DNA of 64,000 nucleotides from contig NZ_JANUGY010000015.1 of assembly GCF_024756235.1 (NCBI RefSeq), positions 1-64,000 of the forward strand. The letters run 5' to 3'. The first letter of the stretch is position 1. Each line of letters begins with the position of its first letter. Below are positions 1 to 8,221 of the stretch, piece by piece. The notes beneath the pieces were generated by a model. That model did not search any database. It saw nothing but the letters and a program-made list of their open reading frames with translations, and was not told where the DNA came from. The position numbers were made by a program, and so were the translations under genes. The stretch comes from Massilia kyonggiensis (lineage in GTDB: Bacteria > Pseudomonadota > Gammaproteobacteria > Burkholderiales > Burkholderiaceae_D).

Positions 1-223
1 CCCGGACAAGTTCGTGGGCCCGGCCGGTCTGCTGCAGGCGTACCGCTTCATTGCCGACTCGCGCGACGAGGCGACCAACGAGCGCCTGGACAACCTGGAA
101 GATCCGTACCGCCTGTTCCGCTGCCACTCGATCATGAATTGCACGGACGTGTGCCCGAAGGGTTTGAACCCGAACAAGGCCATCGGCAAGATCAAGGAAT
201 TGCTGGTACGCCGCGCAATCTAA
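1..223 (+). CDS. sdhB: Succinate dehydrogenase iron-sulfur subunit, C-terminal end (partial)
   Basis: This is the last 73 codons of the electron-transfer subunit of complex II; the start lies outside the window and the first whole codon begins at base 2. SdhB passes electrons from the FAD of SdhA through three Fe-S clusters to quinone at the inner membrane. The segment CHSIMNCTDVCPKGLNP is the conserved ligand cluster serving the [3Fe-4S] and [4Fe-4S] centres, followed by the usual basic tail. The downstream sdhE and gltA genes fit the normal sdhCDAB-sdhE-gltA order of betaproteobacteria. The identity is secure although only about a third of the protein is present. Confidence 0.95.
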   Translation, partial: PDKFVGPAGLLQAYRFIADSRDEATNERLDNLEDPYRLFRCHSIMNCTDVCPKGLNPNKAIGKIKELLVRRAI

Positions 224-313
224 ACCCGGCTCATCGAACCGAAACAGTAAAACTACCGTACTGCCGGCTTCCGGCAGCCGGAGTATAGTGTTGACCCAAC
301 AACGGACTCTAGT

Positions 314-580
314 GTGAATACGCATCAATCCGACCCCGCCAACCGTGCCCGCCTGCGCTGGCGCGCCCGCCGCGGCCTGCTCGAGAACGACCTGATCCTC
401 ACGCGCTTCCTGGATGCGCATGAAGAAACCATGACGGACGAGGAAGTCGATGCGCTGACCCGTCTGCTGGACCTGGCGGATAACCCGCTGATGGACCTGC
501 TGCTGGGGCGCGCCGAGCCCGAAGGCGAGGTCGACCTCCCGCACGTCCGCGCCCTCGTGGCGCGGCTGCGGCAAGCCTGA
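314..580 (+). CDS. sdhE: FAD assembly factor SdhE (succinate dehydrogenase assembly factor 2)
   Basis: This small cytoplasmic protein of 88 residues promotes covalent attachment of FAD to SdhA. The family signature RGxxE is visible as RGLLEND near residues 20-26, and the length matches the usual 80-95 residue five-helix bundle. The start is a GTG codon; no in-frame ATG lies close upstream, and a later start would remove the N-terminal helix before the motif. It follows sdhB after 90 bases and precedes gltA by 63 bases, the standard neighbourhood for this factor. An AT-rich small hairpin follows the stop near 582-599 but is too weak to call a terminator. Confidence 0.93.
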   Translation: MNTHQSDPANRARLRWRARRGLLENDLILTRFLDAHEETMTDEEVDALTRLLDLADNPLMDLLLGRAEPEGEVDLPHVRALVARLRQA

Positions 581-643
581 GCGAAACCGGAAGATTTCGT
601 TTTATTTTGTCTTGTAGACCCACCTCCCAAAGAAGGAAGTGCC

Positions 644-1945
644 ATGAACATCTCTGATACCAAAGCCACCCTGTCGTTCTCGGACGGCAGCCCATCGGTA
701 GACATGCCGATCTACAAAGGCACGATCGGCCCGGACGTCATCGACATCCGCAAGCTGTACGGCCAGACCGGCAAGTTCACCTATGACCCTGGCTTCATGT
801 CGACCGCCGCCTGCCAGTCGGCCATCACCTACATCGATGGCGACAAGGGCGAGCTGCTGTATCGCGGCTACCCGATCGAGCAGCTGGCCGTCAATTGCGA
901 CTTCCTGGAGACCTGCTACCTGCTGCTGAACGGCGAACTGCCGAACGCCGCAGAAAAGGAAAAATTCGTCAGCACCGTGACCAAGCACACGATGGTCCAC
1001 GAGCAGATGCAATTCTTCTTCCGCGGCTTCCGCCGCGACGCGCACCCGATGTCGGTGCTGGTGGGTACCGTCGGCGCGCTGGCGTCGTTCTACCACGATT
1101 CGCTGGACATCAACGATGCCAAGCAGCGCGAGATCTCGGCCATCCGCCTGATCGCCAAGCTGCCGACCCTGGTCGCGATGGCCTATAAATACTCGATCGG
1201 CCAGCCGTTCGTGTACCCGCGCAATGACCTGTCGTACAGCGCGAACTTCATGCGCATGATGTTCGGTAACCCGTGCGAAGAGTACAAGGTCAACGACGTC
1301 CTCGTCCGCGCCCTGGACCGCATCCTGATCCTGCACGCCGACCACGAGCAGAACGCATCGACCTCGACCGTCCGTCTGGCCGGTTCGTCGGGCGCCAACC
1401 CGTTCGCATGTATCGCAGCCGGTATCGCCTGCCTGTGGGGCCCGGCACACGGCGGCGCGAACGAAGCGGCACTGAACATGCTGAAGGAAATCGGTTCGGT
1501 CGAGAACATCCCGGCCTTCATCGAGAAGGTCAAGGACAAGAACTCGGGCGTGAAGCTGATGGGCTTCGGTCACCGCGTGTACAAGAACTTCGACCCGCGC
1601 GCCAAGCTGATGCGCGAAACCTGCCACGAAGTGCTGAACGAACTGGGCCTGCAGGACGACCCGCTGTTCAAGCTGGCGATGGAACTGGAAAAGATCGCCT
1701 TGAACGACGAATACTTCGTGTCGCGCAAGCTGTACCCGAACGTCGACTTCTACTCGGGCATCGTGCAGTCGGCCCTGGGTATCCCGGTCTCGCTGTTCAC
1801 CGGTATCTTCGCGATGGCCCGTACCATCGGCTGGATCGCCCAGTGGAACGAGATGATCGCCGACCCGGAACAGAAGATCGGCCGTCCGCGCCAGCTGTTC
1901 GTCGGTTCGACCGTCCGCGACGTGCCGACCATCGACAAGCGTTAA
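644..1945 (+). CDS. gltA: Citrate synthase (type II, hexameric class)
   Basis: The enzyme condenses acetyl-CoA with oxaloacetate to citrate, the entry step of the TCA cycle, in the cytoplasm. At 433 residues it has the length of the NADH-sensitive Gram-negative type. The catalytic triad can be placed: His269 in GPAHGGANE, His310 in GFGHRVYKNFDPRA and Asp368 in PNVDFYSG, matching E. coli His264, His305 and Asp362. The ATG follows an AGAAGGAAG ribosome site. It closes the sdh-gltA block and is followed by a clear intrinsic terminator. Citrate is also the likely building block of the siderophore encoded at 9.4-11.3 kb. Confidence 0.98.
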   Translation: MNISDTKATLSFSDGSPSVDMPIYKGTIGPDVIDIRKLYGQTGKFTYDPGFMSTAACQSAITYIDGDKGELLYRGYPIEQLAVNCDFLETCYLLLNGELPNAAEKEKFVSTVTKHTMVHEQMQFFFRGFRRDAHPMSVLVGTVGALASFYHDSLDINDAKQREISAIRLIAKLPTLVAMAYKYSIGQPFVYPRNDLSYSANFMRMMFGNPCEEYKVNDVLVRALDRILILHADHEQNASTSTVRLAGSSGANPFACIAAGIACLWGPAHGGANEAALNMLKEIGSVENIPAFIEKVKDKNSGVKLMGFGHRVYKNFDPRAKLMRETCHEVLNELGLQDDPLFKLAMELEKIALNDEYFVSRKLYPNVDFYSGIVQSALGIPVSLFTGIFAMARTIGWIAQWNEMIADPEQKIGRPRQLFVGSTVRDVPTIDKR

Positions 1946-1967
1946 TCCGCGTCGTCGTTGGACAGGA

Positions 1968-1993
1968 AGCGAGCCTGCGGGCTCGCTTTTTTT
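1968..1993 (+). terminator. Intrinsic terminator after gltA
   Basis: An 8-bp inverted repeat AGCGAGCC / GGCTCGCT with a four-base loop (TGCG) is followed by a run of seven T residues. It begins 22 bases after the gltA stop and should end the sdh-gltA transcript before the next promoter. Confidence 0.88.
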
Positions 1994-2009
1994 GTGCCTT
2001 TCGCTAAAA

Positions 2010-2022
2010 TATACAGTGTATA
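2010..2022. promoter_or_regulatory. Palindromic operator TATACA-G-TGTATA
   Basis: A perfect inverted repeat with 6-bp arms around one central base lies 15 bases before the ATG of the reductase gene and four bases before its AAGGAGG ribosome site. Short AT-rich palindromes of this type are common TetR-family operators. The next two genes are a reductase and a TetR-type regulator in an overlapping pair, so autoregulation is the simplest reading. The binding itself is inferred. Confidence 0.6.
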
Positions 2023-2036
2023 AATAAGGAGGCATC

Positions 2037-2573
2037 ATGATCACTGGACACGTATTCATCGCAACCAGCCTGGACGGCTATATCGCGCGCCCCGACGGCG
2101 ACATCGGCTGGCTGCTCGCCCGCGACGACCCGGAGGAAGATCACGGCTACGACGCGTTCATCGTCGACAAGGACGCGATCGTGATGGGCCGCGGCAGCTA
2201 CGAGAAGGTCGCGACGTTCGATTCCTGGCCGTACGACCGGCAGGTGCTCGTGCTGTCGCGCCAACTCGCCGGCACGCCTGTTCCCGACCGGCTGCGCGGC
2301 AAGGTGCGTTTCGCCGACCTTTCACCGCTCGATGCCATGCGCGCGCTGGAGCAGGACGGCGCGCGCCGGGTCTACGTGGACGGCGGCCAGGTCGTGCAGG
2401 CGTTCCTGCGTGCGGGACTCATCGAGGATATGGTCATCACGACCTTGCCGGTGCTGATCGGGGCGGGGCGACCGCTGTTCGGCGAGCTGCCGGGCGACCG
2501 CGACCTGGCCCTCGTCGCCAGCCGCAGCTTCCCGTCGGGGCTCGTGCAATCCACGTACCGCGTGCTGCCATGA
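2037..2573 (+). CDS. Dihydrofolate reductase family protein (RibD C-terminal domain type)
   Basis: This 178-residue protein belongs to the stand-alone RibD C-terminal/DHFR-like fold family, NAD(P)H-dependent reductases whose substrates are mostly unknown. Visible features are the N-terminal strand and loop IATSLDGYIARPDGDIGW, the nucleotide-binding VMGRGSYE turn (about residues 49-56), and the late GGQ...TTLPVLIGAG..LFG segment typical of the YyaP/YwjB group. A strong AAGGAGG ribosome site precedes the ATG. The stop overlaps the start of the TetR gene by four bases, so the two are co-translated. It is unlikely to be the essential folate reductase FolA, which has a different N-terminus. Confidence 0.85.
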   Translation: MITGHVFIATSLDGYIARPDGDIGWLLARDDPEEDHGYDAFIVDKDAIVMGRGSYEKVATFDSWPYDRQVLVLSRQLAGTPVPDRLRGKVRFADLSPLDAMRALEQDGARRVYVDGGQVVQAFLRAGLIEDMVITTLPVLIGAGRPLFGELPGDRDLALVASRSFPSGLVQSTYRVLP

Positions 2574-3130
2574 CGCGACCGCGCGGCCGGCCCGCGCGCG
2601 GGCAGGGCGTCACGCGCGACGCCATCCTGGATGCGGCGCTGGGCTTGCTGGACGAGGATGGCGACGCCGGGTTGACGATGCGGGCGCTGGCGGCGCGGCT
2701 GGGCGTGACGCCGATGAGCTTGTATCATCACGTGACTGACCGCGCTGGCCTGTTGCGGGCATTGTCGGATCGGTTGTATGGCGGTGTGCTACAGGGTATT
2801 GACGAGGCCGGTGGCCCCGTCGAAGGGATACGGATGGTGCTGACGCGCTATTACGACGCGGTCATTACGCACCCGCAGCTGACGCTGGCGATCTTCGCCG
2901 AGCCGGCAGCGTTTGCCGGAGCGAGCCGGGAGATTACGGACCGGCTGACGGCCCTGCTGGCGGCGCTCACGCCGGCCTATCTGCTGTGGCGCGACATCCT
3001 CGTCGATCATGCGCACGGCAGCGGGCTGGCGCTCATCGCCGCCCGTGGGGACGCGGCGCGGGTGGACGCACTGCGTGCCGCATACCGGCAGGCGCTGGAC
3101 TGCCTGTTGGGGCAATTCGGCGAGTCGTAA
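2570..3130 (+). CDS. TetR/AcrR family transcriptional regulator
   Basis: This 186-residue repressor has a TetR-type helix-turn-helix at about residues 14-62 (TMRALAARLGVTPMSLYHHV), preceded by a basic RPRGRPARGQ segment, and an all-helical ligand-binding C-terminal domain. It overlaps the upstream reductase gene by an ATGA junction, so both are read from one mRNA. The palindrome at 2010-2022 in front of that mRNA is the probable operator. The inducer cannot be told from the sequence. The YHHV recognition-helix end is commonly seen in members with a TetR-like C-terminal domain. Confidence 0.88.
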   Translation: MTRPRGRPARGQGVTRDAILDAALGLLDEDGDAGLTMRALAARLGVTPMSLYHHVTDRAGLLRALSDRLYGGVLQGIDEAGGPVEGIRMVLTRYYDAVITHPQLTLAIFAEPAAFAGASREITDRLTALLAALTPAYLLWRDILVDHAHGSGLALIAARGDAARVDALRAAYRQALDCLLGQFGES

Positions 3131-3142
3131 AGCGGAATGCGC

Positions 3143-3358
3143 TCAGCGGCCGTTCGACGCCGCGCCGCTGTTGCCGGCGCCTGCGTTATTGCCCATCGAG
3201 TTGTCGGCGCCACCACCGTTGCTGCCGTTCGTGCGCGACGTTGCGGCGGCGGTCTCCGCCGGGCTGCCGGTGCCGCCGCTGTTCAGGTTCGTCGAGCTGC
3301 AGGCCGCCAGGGTCATGGCCATCAGTCCTGCGATTAGTACCCCTTGATAATGTCTCAT
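3143..3358 (-). CDS. Small Gly/Asn/Ser-rich lipoprotein, unknown function
   Basis: This is a 71-residue predicted lipoprotein. The N-terminus MRHYQGVLIAG then LMAMTLAAC is a hydrophobic signal with a lipobox (LAAC, lipidated Cys about residue 19). The rest is low complexity, rich in Gly, Asn, Ser and Ala, with no domain I recognise. The start at 3358 is chosen over a codon 30 bases upstream because a GGAGGTG ribosome site lies seven bases before it. The gene is convergent with the TetR gene, 12 bases away. Similar tiny lipoproteins are common in this family of bacteria, but no role is assigned. Confidence 0.65.
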   Translation of the reverse strand: MRHYQGVLIAGLMAMTLAACSSTNLNSGGTGSPAETAAATSRTNGSNGGGADNSMGNNAGAGNSGAASNGR

Positions 3359-3485
3359 GATTACACCTCCAACGCATCGATGAGGCAATCATGGACACGC
3401 GCGGCGGCGTTCAGAATAGGAGGCGTACAAATCGGCGTGTAGGACGTGCCGTACGATCACCTCGGCGTGTGTGATGCCGCCAATG

Positions 3486-3514
3486 AAAAAGGCCGCCGGA
3501 TCGCTCCGGCAGCC
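3486..3514 (-). terminator. Intrinsic terminator after the DUF3297 gene
   Basis: Read on the minus strand, a 10-bp stem GGCTGCCGGA / TCCGGCGGCC (one G-T pair) with a four-base loop is followed by five T residues. It starts 28 bases downstream of the DUF3297 stop codon. Confidence 0.8.
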
Positions 3515-3542
3515 TTTGCATTTCCACGTTATCGACGAATGA

Positions 3543-3794
3543 TCAGACAGCGTAATACGCCTCGACCGTACCTTTCAGCTTGATCAGCATCGGACGGCCC
3601 TTGCGGTCCAGGGTCTTGCCCGCGGCAACCTTGATCCAGCCTTCGCTCAGGCAATATTCCTCGACGTCCGTGCGTTCCTTGCCGTTGAAACGGATGCCGA
3701 CCGGATGCTTGAAGACTTCCGCATTGTGGTGCGGGCTCTTCGGGTCGATGGACAGGCGGTCGGGCAGGGGTGGGAGTTGGGTAGTATCGTTCAT
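3543..3794 (-). CDS. DUF3297 family protein
   Basis: This is a small cytoplasmic protein of 83 residues. It matches my recollection of the DUF3297 family from the N-terminal LPDRLSIDPKSPHHN and the central IGIRFNG-like segment (VGIRFNGKERTDVEEYCLSEGW) followed by RKGRPMLIKLKG. I chose the ATG at 3794 because the family motif starts just after it; a longer frame would add 15 unrelated residues. The gene is monocistronic with its own terminator. No enzymatic motif is visible and the family has no established function. Confidence 0.8.
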   Translation of the reverse strand: MNDTTQLPPLPDRLSIDPKSPHHNAEVFKHPVGIRFNGKERTDVEEYCLSEGWIKVAAGKTLDRKGRPMLIKLKGTVEAYYAV

Positions 3795-3907
3795 GGCCAG
3801 AATTATCCACGATTCCGTGCGCATGCGCGAGCGCCGCATGATCCGTCACGGTGGACGGAGTTGCAACATTTCGCTATCCTCGTCCGACTGTTCTCGATTT
3901 CCGTCAT

Positions 3908-4885
3908 ATGCAACAACCTTCAGGCAATATCTACCGGATTCCCCGGCGCTTCAACTGGCCCTTCGTCATCGGCGGCTTTGCGTTTCTTTCCCTCGCGATC
4001 ATGCTCTGGCGCTGGGGCGGCACCGTCGAGGATTCGCTCGCCTATTTCGACACGGCCCGCTGGGTACGCGGCGAGATCCCGCTGCAGGACCTGCGCGCGC
4101 CGTTCCCGTATCGCCTCGCCGTCCCGGCCCTCGCGGCCTTGCTTCCCGGCGACATCCACAACACATTTGCCGCGCTGAACTGGATTTTCGTTACCGCGAC
4201 GGCCTGCCTCGCGACGGCGACCGTGCGCCGCATGGGCTTCGGCACCCAGCGGGCGCTGGCGGCCGGGCTGCTCGTCGTGCTGTCGCTCCCCACGTTCTGG
4301 TATGCGCCTTACCTGCTCGTCGATCCGGGTGCAGTGTGCATGCGCATGCTGTTCGTGTTCGCCGTGCTGACGGGGCAGCCGCGCCTTGCGCTGGCGGCCG
4401 GTCTCGCGGCGACGGCCATTCGCGAGGAGAACATCCTGCTGCTGGGCTGGCTGCTCGTGATGCGCCAGGTCGCCATTCCGCAAGCGCTCGCCGCGCTGGC
4501 CGCGGCGGCCGGGTGGCTCGTCGTCGTGCGCTGGTGGCTCATCCCCGGCTTGCCGCATTACGTCTGGGCGCCCAATCTCGGCACCGTGCGCGCGCTGCTG
4601 GACGATACGCGCGGCCTGCTGTCGCTCGTCGGCTGCGCGGGCCTCGTGCTGCCGCTCGCGCTGGCCGGCATGCGGCGCGCCCCGCCGCGGCTCGCGCCAT
4701 TGAAAAGCCTGCTCGTGCTGATGGCGTTGCCGCCGCTGTACGCGGCCCTGAGCGTGCGCGTCGAAGGGCGCATCGTGTGGAGCCTGTATCCGTTCCTGAT
4801 CCCGTTCGCCGTCGCGCTGGGCCTGCCGCAGCGGGCCGAGACGGCGCCCGACGTGCGTCCCCTCAAGACGTCGCGCCGGGCCTGA
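3908..4885 (+). CDS. Multi-pass inner-membrane protein, GT-C-like topology
   Basis: This is a 325-residue integral membrane protein with about eight to nine hydrophobic segments and an Arg-rich cytoplasmic C-terminus. After the first helix there is an acidic loop VEDSLAYFDTARWVRGE followed by APFPYRLAVP. This layout (acidic residues in the first external loop, then aromatic-Pro) resembles GT-C glycosyltransferases and related polyprenyl-sugar membrane proteins. No family was firmly recognised. The ATG at 3908 is preferred because an upstream start at 3851 would add a soluble stretch in front of the polar leader. It is followed after 28 bases by an unrelated periplasmic protein gene. Confidence 0.65.
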   Translation: MQQPSGNIYRIPRRFNWPFVIGGFAFLSLAIMLWRWGGTVEDSLAYFDTARWVRGEIPLQDLRAPFPYRLAVPALAALLPGDIHNTFAALNWIFVTATACLATATVRRMGFGTQRALAAGLLVVLSLPTFWYAPYLLVDPGAVCMRMLFVFAVLTGQPRLALAAGLAATAIREENILLLGWLLVMRQVAIPQALAALAAAAGWLVVVRWWLIPGLPHYVWAPNLGTVRALLDDTRGLLSLVGCAGLVLPLALAGMRRAPPRLAPLKSLLVLMALPPLYAALSVRVEGRIVWSLYPFLIPFAVALGLPQRAETAPDVRPLKTSRRA

Positions 4886-4913
4886 TCCTTTTCACCCAAC
4901 CTGGACGTTATCC

Positions 4914-5396
4914 ATGAAATCGCTCATCCTCGCGTGCTGCCTGTTCCTGGCCGGACTCGCCCACGCCGCCGGCGTCGACCCGGCCCTCGCCCAGCAAGTG
5001 AATGCGTTCGTCGACGGCTGGCACGACGACGCCGCGCACGCGCGCATGCGCTACTTCGACAAGATGGCACCGGACGGCGTCTACATCGGCACGGACCGCA
5101 CGGAGCTGTGGCAGCGCGACGCGTTCCGCGAATGGGGCCGCAAGTACTTCGAGGGCAAGCAGGCCGCCTGGGTCTTTCATCCCACGCGCCGCAATGTCTA
5201 TGCTACGGCGGACGGTTCCATGATCTGGTTCGACGAATTGCTCGACACGGAAAACATGGGCCACTGCATGGCCAGCGGCGTCATCCGCAGGACGCCGGCC
5301 GGGTTCGAGATCGTGCATTACCAGCTGTCGCTGGCGGTGCCGAACGAGGCGGCGAAGAAGGTGATCGAGGTCGTGAAGGCTGCTGAATCAAAATAA
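4914..5396 (+). CDS. Exported NTF2-like (SnoaL/DUF4440-type) protein
   Basis: This 160-residue periplasmic protein has a clear Sec signal (residues 1-18, cleavage after AHA) followed by an NTF2-like cone fold. The helical start VDPALAQQVNAFVDGWHDDAAH, the GVYIGTDRTELW strand and the later MIWFDELLDT and FEIVHYQLSLAVPNE strands are typical of this fold. Members act as small-ligand binders or non-standard enzymes, and no catalytic set can be inferred here. The 3' end overlaps the converging SRAP gene by nine bases, so antisense contact between the two mRNAs is possible. Confidence 0.75.
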   Translation: MKSLILACCLFLAGLAHAAGVDPALAQQVNAFVDGWHDDAAHARMRYFDKMAPDGVYIGTDRTELWQRDAFREWGRKYFEGKQAAWVFHPTRRNVYATADGSMIWFDELLDTENMGHCMASGVIRRTPAGFEIVHYQLSLAVPNEAAKKVIEVVKAAESK

Positions 5397-6083
5397 CTCG
5401 AGGTTCTGCGGCGCCGATGGCGGCAGCGATTTCTTCACGGGCGTCTTCGGCGCAGCCCATGCTTTCATCTCTTCCGCCGGATAGGGGCGCAGGAAGCTGC
5501 GCGCCAGCTCCGGATCGCGGCAGTGCAGCCACGCGTCGACCTCGTTCGGCGGCAGCACGACGAGCGCGCGCTTTTCATCGTCGGGCTTGTGGAAGCGCCG
5601 CATCAGCGGGTGGTCGTCCGCATTGATCGTGATCTGCGTGAACGATGCCGCGATCGTGCCGTCGGCCTCGGACCATTCGCGCCACAGGCCCGCCACGAAG
5701 AACACGCTGTCGTCGCGCATGCCGATGCCGAAGCGCTCGGCGCGGCCGCTCTCGTAGTTGGGCTCATAAAAACACGTCATCGGCACGGCGCACAACTGGG
5801 CGCGGCGCCATGCCGGGGCGAACGAGCGCTTTTCGCCCAGCGATTCGGCCCGCGCATTCATCGTGTCGAACGGTTTCACACCCGCGGGGATGTGCCGGCG
5901 CGGGACCATGCCGTAGCTCGCGAGCTGCAGCATGCGCTCACCGCCCGCGCCCGCACGCACGATCGGCGCGGTGTAATCCTTCCACGTCTCGCTGGGCCAG
6001 TCCCAGTCGCGGTACAGGTCCACGAGGGTGCCGAGCACCATGTCGAGTTGTTCGGGCAGCGGGGGACGGTAGTTGACGCACAT
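5388..6083 (-). CDS. SOS response-associated peptidase, SRAP/HMCES family (YedK-like)
   Basis: SRAP proteins form a covalent thiazolidine link to abasic sites in single-stranded DNA through their N-terminal Cys, shielding the lesion during replication. This 231-residue copy begins MCVNYR, so Cys2 becomes N-terminal after Met removal. The other active-site residues align as Asn76 (MNARAE), Glu107 (CFYEPNY) and probably His165 (RRFHKP). The HKPDDEKR segment replaces the common IHDRMP and marks a divergent subfamily. The start is fixed by the required Met-Cys. The gene is transcribed alone, convergent with the NTF2-like gene. Confidence 0.9.
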   Translation of the reverse strand: MCVNYRPPLPEQLDMVLGTLVDLYRDWDWPSETWKDYTAPIVRAGAGGERMLQLASYGMVPRRHIPAGVKPFDTMNARAESLGEKRSFAPAWRRAQLCAVPMTCFYEPNYESGRAERFGIGMRDDSVFFVAGLWREWSEADGTIAASFTQITINADDHPLMRRFHKPDDEKRALVVLPPNEVDAWLHCRDPELARSFLRPYPAEEMKAWAAPKTPVKKSLPPSAPQNLELF

Positions 6084-6112
6084 GGCGTCAGTTTGCCATA
6101 AACAAAACGCCC

Positions 6113-8221
6113 TTAGAAGCGGTAACGCGCGCTGACCAGCACCGTGCGCGGCTCGCCCGGCATGTTGTAGTCGTTGGCGCCGCTGTGCGCGGACACGAAG
6201 TACGTGCGGTTCAGCAGGTTCCGCACGGTGACCGTCACGTCGACCTTGCCGCTGTCGTAGCCGGCGCCCAGCTGCAGCACGCCATAGCCCGGCAGGGTCG
6301 TCAGGTCGTCCGGCGACGCGTAGCGGCTCGACTCCGCGCGGCCGCCGGCGGCGACCCAGAAGTGGCTGTCGAGGCGGTGCTTGATCCACGCGTTGAACGT
6401 GTGGCGCGGCGTGAGCGCGGCCGTGTTGCCCTCGAACGGCTTGCCGGCCGACGTCAGTTCCGTCGAGTCCTCGATCTTGCCGCGCATGTTCGCGTAGCCC
6501 GCGATCGCATCCCAGCCCGGCGCCAGTTCGCCCATGAAGCTCAGTTCGAGGCCGCGCGTGCGCTGGCGGCCGACGGGCAGCGAGAAATTCGTGTTGGCCG
6601 GATCGGCGACCTGGATGTTCGACTGGGTCATGTCGAACAGCGCGGCCGTCAGGCTCGAACGGGCCGTTAGGTCGACCTTCACGCCCGCTTCCTTGTTCAC
6701 GGTCTGCGTCGGCTGCAGCGTGTCGCTGTTGGCGCGGAACACGAATGAATCGGCGATGGGCTGGAACGAGCGGTTCCACGATGCGTACACGGCCACGCGG
6801 CTCGTCGGCTGGTACACGGCGCCCAGGCGCGGCGACCACGTGTCGTCCGTGCGCTGCAGGTCGACGTTCTTCGCCGTGCGGTCGTCGCGGTCCTGCTTCA
6901 GGTGGTCGTAGCGCACGCCGGCCAGCACCTTCCACTCCGGCGTCAGCGCGACGAGGTCCTGCAGGTACAGGCCCGCGATGTCGACGCGGTTTTTATTGTC
7001 CGCGCTGGGCGTGACGGAATCCGGCAGCACCGGCAGGTCGACGAGCACCGGGCGGAACAGGTTGTACGTCGCCACGTTGTTGCGCGAGCGGAGCACCTCG
7101 CTCTTGTTCTGGCGTCCCAGCTCCAGGCCGTACAGCAGCTTGTGGTTCATCGAGCCCCAGTCGATGGTCTGGGAGAGTTCGTTCTGCAGATAGCGGCCGT
7201 CCTCGTCGCGCAGGCGGTGGCTCTGGCCAATGGAAACGGTCGGATTGGCACCGTCCTTGATGCCGCCGATCGACGTGTAATTGCGGTCGAGCGCGTAATC
7301 GTAGGCGCGCAGCACCGTGTGTAGTTTCAGGTCTGGGGTGAATGCGTGGTCGAGCGTCGCGGTGGCGCTTTTCACGTCGCTCTGCACGAACGCGCGCGCG
7401 GTGGCGTTCGCCGCGCCGAAATAGGTCTCGACCGGCACGTCGACGGGGCGGCCGTGGTAGCTGGGCACGCCCTGGTCGGCGAGGCGCTTGTCGTGCAGGT
7501 AGTCGGCCTGCAGGGTCAAGGTCGTGGCGGGGGAAAGCTTGAACGTCGCCGACGGTGCCAGCGCCTGGCGGCGCAGGAAGTAGCGGTCGCGGAAGCCGGT
7601 GGAGTCTTCGACGGCGCCCGTCAGGCGGAACAGCGCGTTCTTGTCGCTCGTGGTCGTACCGACGTCGAATTCGCCGCGGCGCTGGCCGTGCGAGCCGAGC
7701 GTGACGCCCGCTTCGAGCAGCGGATCGACGAGCGGCTTCTTGGTCACGCGGTTGACGAGGCCACCGGCCGAGCCGCGCCCGTACAGCACGGACGCCGGCC
7801 CTTTCAGCACTTCGACGCGCTCGATGTTGGAGAGGTCGCGGAAGTACAGCGCGTCGTCGCGCACGCCGTCCACGAACTGGTCGCTGATGGCGGAGAAGCC
7901 GCGGATCGTCACCTGGTCGCGCTGGCCGTCGCCGACGGAGAACGAGAGGCCCGGCACGTTCTGCAGTGCGTCCTGCAGCGACAGCGCGTTCTGGTCGTGC
8001 AGCACGACGGCCGGCACGACGTTGACGGTCTGCGGAATGTCGCGCAGCGGCACGTTGATCTTGGTGGCGGTGTTCGTCTCGGTGACTTCGTACGAGCCGG
8101 CGTCGATCTTCTTGTCGCGGATGACCACTTCCGGCATCGCCGGTTCTTCGGCATGGGCCGGTGCCCACATGCTGCAGGCGAGGGCGACGAGATAGGGGAG
8201 GGGGCGAAGTGCTTGTTTCAT
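6113..8221 (-). CDS. TonB-dependent siderophore receptor
   Basis: This 702-residue outer-membrane receptor has a signal peptide (1-25), a TonB-box-like MPEVVIRD just after it, a plug domain starting around DIPQTVNVVP, and a 22-stranded barrel ending in ARYRF with the terminal Phe needed for outer-membrane assembly. The plug motifs IRGFSAISDQFVDGVRDD and ERVEVLKGPASVLYGRGSAGGLVN are those of ferric-siderophore receptors (FhuA/FpvA class). The ATG at 8221 overlaps the upstream exporter stop by four bases, so this is the third gene of a three-gene operon with the NIS synthetase and exporter. It probably imports the operon's own siderophore. Confidence 0.93.
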   Translation of the reverse strand: MKQALRPLPYLVALACSMWAPAHAEEPAMPEVVIRDKKIDAGSYEVTETNTATKINVPLRDIPQTVNVVPAVVLHDQNALSLQDALQNVPGLSFSVGDGQRDQVTIRGFSAISDQFVDGVRDDALYFRDLSNIERVEVLKGPASVLYGRGSAGGLVNRVTKKPLVDPLLEAGVTLGSHGQRRGEFDVGTTTSDKNALFRLTGAVEDSTGFRDRYFLRRQALAPSATFKLSPATTLTLQADYLHDKRLADQGVPSYHGRPVDVPVETYFGAANATARAFVQSDVKSATATLDHAFTPDLKLHTVLRAYDYALDRNYTSIGGIKDGANPTVSIGQSHRLRDEDGRYLQNELSQTIDWGSMNHKLLYGLELGRQNKSEVLRSRNNVATYNLFRPVLVDLPVLPDSVTPSADNKNRVDIAGLYLQDLVALTPEWKVLAGVRYDHLKQDRDDRTAKNVDLQRTDDTWSPRLGAVYQPTSRVAVYASWNRSFQPIADSFVFRANSDTLQPTQTVNKEAGVKVDLTARSSLTAALFDMTQSNIQVADPANTNFSLPVGRQRTRGLELSFMGELAPGWDAIAGYANMRGKIEDSTELTSAGKPFEGNTAALTPRHTFNAWIKHRLDSHFWVAAGGRAESSRYASPDDLTTLPGYGVLQLGAGYDSGKVDVTVTVRNLLNRTYFVSAHSGANDYNMPGEPRTVLVSARYRF

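Noticed and set aside
582..610. Terminator after sdhE
   Set aside because: The CGAAA/TTTCG stem is only five weak base pairs; gltA follows closely and may be partly co-transcribed.
602..2059. Long minus-strand open frame opposite gltA
   Set aside because: It is the mirror of a highly conserved gene in GC-rich DNA; its translation is Arg/Val/Asp-rich without domain character.
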